Source of the DNA: Candidatus Magasanikiibacteriota bacterium
GTDB lineage: Bacteria; Patescibacteriota; Patescibacteriia; Magasanikbacterales; UBA10003
DNA length: 5,577 nucleotides
NCBI GenBank assembly: GCA_003514455.1
Contig: DOQH01000049.1
Location: 1-5,577, forward strand
Direction of reading: 5' to 3'
A model generated the notes under the pieces. The model searched no databases, was not told the origin of the DNA, and worked only from the letters and a program-made list of their open reading frames with translations. A program made the position numbers and the translations under genes. Position 1 is the first letter of the stretch. Each line of letters begins with the position of its first letter. Of this stretch, positions 1 to 3,829 are shown in pieces.

Positions 1-1
1 C

Positions 2-1063
2 CGCTACACGCGGGAGTTGATTAACGAGCTGGCCAAGATTGATGATATTAATGAATATCTGATTTTTGTGACATCGCAAGGAGGGGAATTATATCAGCCG
101 CAAAACGCGCGATTTATCAAAGTTGTTGTTAATATCCGCTGGTACAGCTGGCAAGAGCAGATTTGGTGGCCATTGATTTTGTACAGACAAAAAATTGATT
201 TAATGCATTTTTTGCATTGGAATGTGCCGCTGTTTTATTTCGGGACATTTTTGATAACTGTGCATGATTTGATTTTACTGCGTTTTCCAGACCGACATGC
301 TTCCACCTTGCCGGCTGTTTTTTATTGGATAAAATATCTCGCGCATAAGTTAGTTTTGCAATCGGCAATTCGGCGAGCGCGGAAAATTTTTACGCCGTCG
401 GAATTTGTGAAAAATGATTTGGTGGAAAAATTGGGTACGGCAGAGAAGAAAATTATTGTTACCTATGAGGGCGTGTCGTCTTTTTGTCATTCCCGCGGAA
501 GCGGGGATCCAGCAAGTCAATCCGAGCCCTATCTTCTCTATGTCGGCACGGCTTATCCTCATAAAAATTTAGAACGGCTACTGGAGGCGTTTGCCATTTT
601 AAAAAAGAGTTGGCCAAAGCCATTATCTTTAGTTTTGGTCGGCCGGGATAATTATTTTTATCAGCGACTCAAATGTTTGGCGCGAAAACAATATTCTGAT
701 TTGCCAATCATTTTTTTGAATGAAGTTTCTGACGCGGAATTGGCTGATTTGTATCACAATGTTTCGGTTTTTGTGTTTCCAAGTTTAAGCGAGGGGTTTG
801 GCTTGCCGCCTTTGGAGGCCATGGCTCACAACGCGCCGGTTTTATCTTCTGACGCGTCTTGTTTGCCGGAAATTTTAGGCGATGCCGCTTTGTATTTTGA
901 TCCGTATAAGCCGGAGGATCTGGCTCACAAAGCCGAGCAAATTTTGAATGATGAAAATTTGCGTGAAAAATTGATAAAAAATGGTTTAAAACAGATTCAA
1001 ACATATTCTTGGCAAAAATGCGCGCAATTGACTTTGGCGGAATATGGGCTTGACATAATTTAG
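2..1063 (+). CDS. Glycosyltransferase family 4 (GT-B), 5' end outside window
   Basis: Predicted cytosolic or membrane-associated GT-B enzyme that transfers a sugar from a nucleotide-sugar to a glycan or lipid acceptor; donor and acceptor cannot be read from the sequence. The frame is open to the left edge: it begins RYTRELINELAKID, which matches the part of GT4 proteins just after the N-terminal glycine-rich GIGRYTRE motif, so roughly 20 residues are probably missing. TTG at 17 is therefore unlikely to be the real start. Visible features are the ITVHDLILLRFP strand, IFTPSEFVKNDL, the second Rossmann domain starting YLLYVGTAYPHKNLERLLEAF, and the EX7E donor-site motif EGFGLPPLE (E264 and E272 counted from the first full codon), followed by SSDASCLPEILGDAALYFDP. 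A REP-like palindrome is read through in frame in the interdomain linker. The stop codon lies inside the promoter of the next gene. Family assignment is secure; the specific role is unknown. Confidence 0.93.
   Translation, partial: RYTRELINELAKIDDINEYLIFVTSQGGELYQPQNARFIKVVVNIRWYSWQEQIWWPLILYRQKIDLMHFLHWNVPLFYFGTFLITVHDLILLRFPDRHASTLPAVFYWIKYLAHKLVLQSAIRRARKIFTPSEFVKNDLVEKLGTAEKKIIVTYEGVSSFCHSRGSGDPASQSEPYLLYVGTAYPHKNLERLLEAFAILKKSWPKPLSLVLVGRDNYFYQRLKCLARKQYSDLPIIFLNEVSDAELADLYHNVSVFVFPSLSEGFGLPPLEAMAHNAPVLSSDASCLPEILGDAALYFDPYKPEDLAHKAEQILNDENLREKLIKNGLKQIQTYSWQKCAQLTLAEYGLDII
486..513. repeat. REP-like palindromic repeat inside the glycosyltransferase gene
   Basis: The arms at 489-496 and 501-508 form an 8-bp stem (one G-U pair) around a GGAA loop, with flanks GTC and CCAGC. 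The pattern GTCATTCCCGC...GCGGG(A)ATCC is a widespread dispersed bacterial palindrome; on the minus strand it reads WIPASAGMT, a familiar spurious peptide of such repeats. It is read in frame as CHSRGSGDPA between the two Rossmann domains, a linker where extra residues are tolerated. Only one copy is visible here, so calling it a dispersed repeat is inference from the known motif. Confidence 0.6.
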
Positions 1064-1078
1064 CTGATGTGGTATAAA
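1050..1078 (+). promoter_or_regulatory. Sigma-70-type promoter of the DGR target gene
   Basis: The -35 box TTGACA (1050-1055) is a perfect consensus. It is followed by a 17-bp spacer and the -10 box TATAAA (1073-1078), one base from TATAAT. Transcription would start near 1085, about 174 nt before the target ATG. The -35 box overlaps the last codons of the glycosyltransferase gene. This is the strongest promoter visible in the window and implies well-expressed target protein. Confidence 0.75.
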
Positions 1079-1084
1079 ATATAG

Positions 1085-1258
1085 TCGGAATTGCTCTTTA
1101 ACTTAATTTATTTCCGGTTTTCTTTTGGCTCATTTAGGTGATTCAAAAGAAGGCCGGGAATTGTTTTCGGCCAGTTTTGCCTGTTGGTGTATCGCCATGG
1201 TTTTGGTAAAGGTTACCAAGGTCGTAAGCGACTGTTGGCAGGTGAATAGGAGAGTGCT
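1085..1258 (+). promoter_or_regulatory. Structured 5' leader of the target gene
   Basis: The long untranslated leader lies between the predicted start site and the target ATG. Hairpin 1 has arms 1152-1160 and 1164-1172, 9 bp with two G-U pairs and a TTG loop. Hairpin 2 has perfect 7-bp arms at 1203-1209 and 1213-1219 with a 3-nt loop. Neither is followed by a terminator-like T run, so they are not obvious attenuators. A short ORF begins inside hairpin 2's 5' flank (1197). The leader ends in a good Shine-Dalgarno, AGGAG at 1248-1252, six bases before the ATG. The structures are seen; a regulatory role is inferred. No known riboswitch class is recognised. Confidence 0.4.
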
Positions 1259-1268
1259 ATGCGCGTGA
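1197..1268 (+). CDS. Possible 23-aa leader peptide overlapping the target start
   Basis: An ATG at 1197 opens MVLVKVTKVVSDCWQVNRR and ends at TGA 1266-1268, ten bases past the target ATG and in another frame. Overlap of this kind is typical of translational coupling. However, no clear Shine-Dalgarno precedes it, the peptide has no recognised family, and it runs through the Shine-Dalgarno of the target gene. It may be chance. Confidence 0.2.
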   Translation: MVLVKVTKVVSDCWQVNRRVLCA

Positions 1269-1825
1269 CCATAGAACAGATGTTTGAGTTGAATGACCAG
1301 GTGCGCAACGGCCGCATCAGTGGCGAAGTTATTCAGCGTCTGATGGAGAACCCTGACCGCTACGATGACAAACTCGGGCGCTTCGGACGCCGGTACGACA
1401 TCATGGTCAACTACGACCTTGGCGTTGATCGGCTCGTCGCGGCCAACAAGTTCAACTGGAAGAACAACGATGTCACATCGGCGCACTTCCCGGTTGAGCG
1501 CAAGGGCGTTCGTGAGGTTGTGGTTGAATTCTACGAGTTTGACCGCGTTGTGACCGGCGAGGAGGCCGCGGCACAAATCGAAGCTGACGGCTTTGTCAAC
1601 GAGGATGTGCCGACACTACTTACCTTCGGGAAGGAACATCCGATTGAGCAGCTTCGGCGGCCGATCGTCGCTCTGGGTTCTCGCTGGCTTGGCTCCGGTG
1701 GCCGCTGGGATGTGGCTTTTCTCGACAGGCTCGGCGGCAGGCGCGTTCTGAATCTGAACTGGCTCCACTTCGATTTCTATCCGGACTACCGCTTCCTCGT
1801 CTTCAGCAAGTCGGCGGCACTTTGA
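1259..1825 (+). CDS. DGR target protein with hypervariable C-terminus
   Basis: This 188-aa protein is rewritten by the retroelement. The ATG is supported by AGGAG at 1248-1252 and the upstream promoter. Residues 1-125 form a soluble domain of unknown function with no signal peptide or membrane segment. It contains a helical start (VTIEQMFELNDQVRNGR) and a central strand-rich part (VREVVVEFYEFDRVV). Residues 135-141 read PIVALGS, a lead-in I associate with variable proteins of candidate-phyla DGRs. Residues 144-182 are the VR, ending YRFLVF as in C-type-lectin-like (FGE/sulfatase-type) variable domains. Residues differing from the TR reading are 145, 149, 151, 154, 158, 160, 161, 163, 171, 174 and 176. 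By analogy with other DGRs it should be a ligand-binding protein; the ligand and location are unknown. The gene is clearly GC-richer than its neighbours (36 of 60 bases at 1381-1440). Confidence 0.9.
   Translation: MRVTIEQMFELNDQVRNGRISGEVIQRLMENPDRYDDKLGRFGRRYDIMVNYDLGVDRLVAANKFNWKNNDVTSAHFPVERKGVREVVVEFYEFDRVVTGEEAAAQIEADGFVNEDVPTLLTFGKEHPIEQLRRPIVALGSRWLGSGGRWDVAFLDRLGGRRVLNLNWLHFDFYPDYRFLVFSKSAAL
1690..1807 (+). repeat. DGR variable repeat (VR)
   Basis: Aligns gap-free with 2231-2348 (constant offset 541). The 14 mismatches are at 1692, 1703, 1704, 1709, 1719, 1730, 1731, 1737, 1740, 1746, 1769, 1770, 1778 and 1784. Every one corresponds to A in the template: six became G, six T and two C. 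All are nonsynonymous. The 3' part 1789-1804, opposite an A-free stretch of TR, is invariant and is the natural candidate for the initiation of mutagenic homing site (IMH). Identity breaks at 1808 (A here, C in TR). Upstream, identity breaks at 1689 (T versus G). Confidence 0.95.
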
Positions 1826-1834
1826 CCCTTTGTC

Positions 1835-1863
1835 CCTAGGCGCTTCCACAACGGAGGCCTAGG
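1835..1863 (+). other. Hairpin/cruciform just downstream of the VR
   Basis: Arms CCTAGGC (1835-1841) and GCCTAGG (1857-1863) are perfectly complementary. Inside them, TTCC (1844-1847) can pair with GGAG (1853-1856, one G-U) across a two-base bulge, leaving loop ACAAC. It lies 10 bp past the target stop and 28 bp past the VR end. In Bordetella phage BPP-1 an inverted repeat downstream of the VR helps target-site recognition; the position here fits the same role by analogy. It is not followed by a T run, so it is not itself a terminator. Confidence 0.5.
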
Positions 1864-1889
1864 ATACTCGGTCACTATGACCCTCAACC

Positions 1890-1932
1890 ACCCCTCTTGA
1901 TGTCCAACGGACATCAAGAGGGGTCTTTTTTT
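1890..1932 (+). terminator. Rho-independent terminator of the target gene
   Basis: Perfect 16-bp stem with arms 1890-1905 and 1909-1924, 3-nt loop AAC, then C and seven T (1926-1932). It should end the target transcript and insulate the TR and RT from the strong target promoter. There is no A run on the 5' side, so it is unidirectional. Confidence 0.95.
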
Positions 1933-2230
1933 AAATTTTCATTTTTGCTATACTTAATTCAGATTTTACAGACACTGCTCCGGCTACGCTCTGACATTCA
2001 TCGGGACATGGTTTGAGCGTGTAGAATCTTGCCATTTCATACTTCAGAATGCGGTCGGCAATGTTCCTGCGTTCGTCGGGGCAGAGTTTATCGCAGGGTA
2101 AGATGAAGTGACCTACATTGAAGATACTTGGTGCCGATTATTAGGGAACAAATGGTTCCGAATTATATTCAACCCTGAGAGTATTCAATGGGTGGTGTTA
2201 AGGACGATATTCGGCATAAAACGAGAGGCG
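1933..2230. other. Region between target terminator and TR, no convincing gene
   Basis: About 300 bp without a supportable gene. The minus strand is open from 2137 to a TAA at 1931-1933 (68 codons) with two CxxxC motifs (CDKLC and CPDEC) but no ATG, GTG or TTG start except an internal ATG at 2035. The plus strand in the complementary phase is open from 1958 to TGA 2231-2233 with one internal TAA at 2099; its second half reads TWCRLLGNKWFRIIFNP. Either could be a decayed gene. AT-rich 2162-2169 gives TATAAT on the minus strand and TATATT on the plus strand, both with poor -35 boxes; the plus one is a weak candidate for the TR RNA promoter. A 5-bp hairpin lies at 2145-2159. Confidence 0.35.
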
Positions 2231-2348
2231 TGACTCCGGTGGCAACTGGAATGTGGCTTATCTCGACAGGAACGGCGACAAGCGCGATCTGAATCTGAAC
2301 TGGCTCCACAACGATTTCAATCCGAACTACCGCTTCCTCGTCTTCAGC
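2231..2348 (+). repeat. DGR template repeat (TR)
   Basis: Non-coding donor copy of the VR. Read in the VR phase it would encode NWNVAYLDRNGD ... LNLNWLHNDFNPNYRFLVF, rich in AAC/AAT codons, which adenine mutagenesis can turn into many residues but never into stops. Only AAG at 2280-2282 could become TAG. It contains 28 adenines, of which 14 differ in the current VR. No start codon precedes it in this frame (stop TAA at 2217-2219). It should be transcribed as RNA on the plus strand and reverse transcribed by the RT. The A-free stretch 2330-2345 near its 3' end corresponds to the IMH*. Confidence 0.95.
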
Positions 2349-2356
2349 CAGTCTCT

Positions 2357-2692
2357 TCATACTCCCGTCCTCGCGGCGGGAGTTTCTTTTTGAGGCGGTT
2401 CTATCATTCTCATCCAGCCGCCGAGCATATTCCCAGCTGAAAACAGTTTATGCGATAATTGAGCGTATGGATTTGCCTCCAATCCCTTGGCTTCCCACAG
2501 GATAGTTATGAAAAATTTTAGATTATCCAGTTTGCGATTTAGCTGTTTTAAAAAAGTCAGTTTGTCTTCTCGTTTGGTATATTGAGCTGTCAGTGTCAAT
2601 TCCAAGGCGTCAATAAACAATTTATCTATTTTAACACCAAGCGTGTATCTGCTAAGCCGCGGCAAGTGCGGCAAGAAATTATGCCACAGCAA
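2357..2692 (-). CDS. avd: Avd-type DGR accessory protein (four-helix bundle), 5' end probably frameshifted
   Basis: Basic, helix-rich protein of 111 aa from TTG 2692, or 143 aa if the N-terminus is restored. Avd proteins form pentameric four-helix-bundle barrels that bind nucleic acid and the RT and are required for TR-primed cDNA synthesis. Family-like features are LPRLSRYTLGVKID in helix 1/2, LDALELT-type helix 2, the Lys/Arg-rich helix 3 (NRKLDNLKFFITILWEAKGL) and the C-terminal helix ending NMLGGWMRMI. Family sequence continues in frame upstream of the TTG (ELPIITVLKDCY), which shows that this TTG is not the ancestral start. It is transcribed against TR and RT, converging on the TR; its stop is 9 bp beyond the TR. 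The last residues (KETPAARTGV) are encoded by the TR-proximal hairpin. The call rests on recognition, not a search. Confidence 0.8.
   Translation of the reverse strand: MLWHNFLPHLPRLSRYTLGVKIDKLFIDALELTLTAQYTKREDKLTFLKQLNRKLDNLKFFITILWEAKGLEANPYAQLSHKLFSAGNMLGGWMRMIEPPQKETPAARTGV
2361..2391 (+). terminator. Terminator-like hairpin directly after the TR
   Basis: Perfect 7-bp arms ACTCCCG (2361-2367) and CGGGAGT (2377-2383) with a 9-nt loop, followed by TTTCTTTTT (to 2391). It starts 12 bp after the TR. It could end a discrete TR RNA, or act as a structured element of that RNA needed for cDNA priming. It also lies within the last codons of the antisense avd gene, so its sequence serves both strands. 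Confidence 0.55.
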
Positions 2693-2789
2693 ATAACAAT
2701 CTTTGAGTACGGTAATGATGGGCAGTTCAGCAACGGACGCGTTGGGGGGGGGGATTAAAAGGCAAACCGGAAAGATTGGATTGATTCAT
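2693..2789 (-). pseudogene. Detached N-terminus of avd, separated by a poly-C frameshift
   Basis: On the minus strand an ATG at 2789-2787 opens MNQSNLSGLPFN, then meets ten C (plus-strand G 2744-2753). After ten C this frame reads PPPQRVRC and stops. With nine C it would read NPPPNASVAELPIITV and continue seamlessly into the downstream avd frame (432 bp including stop, 143 aa). In the present state the avd frame is open upstream of its TTG as far as a TGA near 2788 but has no ATG, GTG or TTG. Either phase variation, a real mutation or an assembly error. Confidence 0.6.
2744..2753. repeat. Ten-G homopolymer tract overlapping avd and RT 5' ends
   Basis: A mononucleotide run long enough to slip during replication, and the longest G/C run in the window. 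On the plus strand it encodes Leu-Gly-Gly-Gly-Ile in the possible RT N-terminal extension; on the minus strand it disrupts the avd reading frame. Loss of one G restores avd and uncouples the ATG-initiated RT extension. Confidence 0.9.
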
Positions 2790-3773
2790 AATTTTGAAGA
2801 AATTATTTCTTTAGAAAATTTATGTTTGGCTTGGCAGGAATTTATTATCGGAAAAAAAATCAGAATGGATGTGCGGATGTTCTCGCGTCGTTTGATGGAT
2901 AATATTGTATCACTGAATCAGGATTTAGCCAATCAAACTTACCAACACGGCGGTTATGAAAGTTTTTATATCACCGATCCTAAACCGCGGCATATTCACA
3001 AAGCCACCGTGCGGGACAGATTATTGCATCATGCTTTGCATCGGATTTTTTATCCGTTTTTTAGTCGCACTTTTATCTTTGATTCGTATTCTTGCCGTAT
3101 TGGCAAAGGTCTTCATAAAGCCGTTGGTCGATTTATACAAATGGCAAATCAAGTCAGCCAAAATAATACCAAAACTTGTTGGATACTCAAATGCGACATT
3201 AGAAAATTCTTTCCCAGCATTGATCACCGGATATTATTTCAAATTTTACAGGAATATATTCCTGACAAAAATATCTTATGGCTACTTCGGCAAGTGATTG
3301 ACAGTTTTTCAACAGATGGTAATTTCGGAGTCGGTCTGCCACTTGGCAATCTTACATCCCAACTCTTCGCCAATGTTTATATGAATGTTTTTGATCAATG
3401 GGTGAAGCATTCATTGAAAGCCAAATTTTATGTTCGTTATGCCGATGATTTTGTTTTTCTTTCACGAGATAAAATGTGGTTGGAAAATATTCGCCCCCAA
3501 ATTCAGCAATTTTTATCAGAACAATTAAAATTGACCTTACATCCGGACAAAGTATTTTTAAAGACACTGGTTTCCGGTGTTGATTTTCTCGGTTGGGTGC
3601 ATTTTCCAAAGCATAGAATATTGCGCGCAACAACAAAGAGCAGAATGTTTTCTAGAATTAAAGAAATGTCCACACTAGAGACAGTTCAATCTTATTTAGG
3701 ATTGTTAAAGCACGGTAATACTGAAAAAGTGAGGCAAGAGCTTTTGGGGCAGTATTGGTTGTGGAAGCTATAG
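2781..3773 (+). CDS. DGR reverse transcriptase
   Basis: RNA-dependent DNA polymerase that copies TR RNA with errors at adenines. From TTG 2781 it is 330 aa, starting LIHNFEEIISLENL, which is where family members start. Motifs are KCDIRKFFPSID (137-148, first catalytic Asp), LGNLTSQ (188-194, the DGR-type [LIV]GxxxSQ motif instead of the QGxxxSP of group II introns), YVRYADDFVF with catalytic YADD at 220-223, and FLGWVHF (motif E/thumb entry). There is no maturase or endonuclease domain after the thumb. Alternative starts TTG 2703 and ATG 2715/2718 are in frame, but only through the ten-G tract, and that part (SSATDALGGGIKRQTG) is the antisense of avd sequence, so I do not favour it. GGAAAG at 2769-2774 is a modest ribosome site for TTG 2781. 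AT-rich (22 of 60 G/C at 3061-3120), unlike the target gene. Confidence 0.93.
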   Translation: MIHNFEEIISLENLCLAWQEFIIGKKIRMDVRMFSRRLMDNIVSLNQDLANQTYQHGGYESFYITDPKPRHIHKATVRDRLLHHALHRIFYPFFSRTFIFDSYSCRIGKGLHKAVGRFIQMANQVSQNNTKTCWILKCDIRKFFPSIDHRILFQILQEYIPDKNILWLLRQVIDSFSTDGNFGVGLPLGNLTSQLFANVYMNVFDQWVKHSLKAKFYVRYADDFVFLSRDKMWLENIRPQIQQFLSEQLKLTLHPDKVFLKTLVSGVDFLGWVHFPKHRILRATTKSRMFSRIKEMSTLETVQSYLGLLKHGNTEKVRQELLGQYWLWKL

Positions 3774-3814
3774 ATTTTATATTCACAGGCGGTCTTATCT
3801 GCATATTAAAATTG

Positions 3815-3823
3815 TGATATAAT
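3815..3823 (+). promoter_or_regulatory. Extended -10 promoter of the DUF4012 gene
   Basis: TGATATAAT gives a perfect -10 box (3818-3823) with the TGn extension (3815-3817), which can work without a -35 box; the sequence 17 bp upstream (TTATCT) is poor. The expected start is about seven bases after the -10, on or next to the A of the ATG at 3830, so the mRNA may be leaderless. Confidence 0.5.
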
Positions 3824-3829
3824 GGTCTC

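Larger units (their letters stand above)
1050..3773 (+). mobile_element. Diversity-generating retroelement (DGR) cassette
   Basis: All core DGR parts are present: target gene with a 3' variable repeat, template repeat, Avd-type accessory protein and a DGR-type reverse transcriptase with the LGNLTSQ and YADD motifs. Order is target(VR) > TR > avd (reversed) > RT. The VR/TR mismatch pattern is strictly at template adenines. DGRs do not transpose like insertion sequences; they copy TR information into VR. The cassette sits between a GT4 gene and a DUF4012 gene, and no terminal repeats or integrase are visible, so how it arrived cannot be read. The boundaries given are functional (target promoter to RT stop), not recombination ends. 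Confidence 0.92.

Noticed and set aside
1130..1576. 148-codon minus-strand open frame
   Set aside because: Covers the target gene's promoter-proximal half in antisense; the plus-strand gene has promoter, Shine-Dalgarno, VR and terminator, while this frame has none.
1616..2360. Two minus-strand open frames (1616-1849 and 2169-2360) that share an acidic peptide (RLAEDEEAVVRIEI)
   Set aside because: They are antisense readings of the VR and TR; their similarity simply reflects the repeat pair. No start signals support them.
2703..2780. RT start at TTG 2703 or ATG 2715/2718
   Set aside because: The extra residues are antisense to conserved avd sequence and depend on the ten-G tract; family-like RT sequence begins after TTG 2781. 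Kept as an alternative in the RT entry.
2781..3773. Group II intron or retron reverse transcriptase
   Set aside because: LGNLTSQ is the DGR-type motif, there is no maturase or endonuclease domain, no intron RNA structure, and a genuine VR/TR pair is present.
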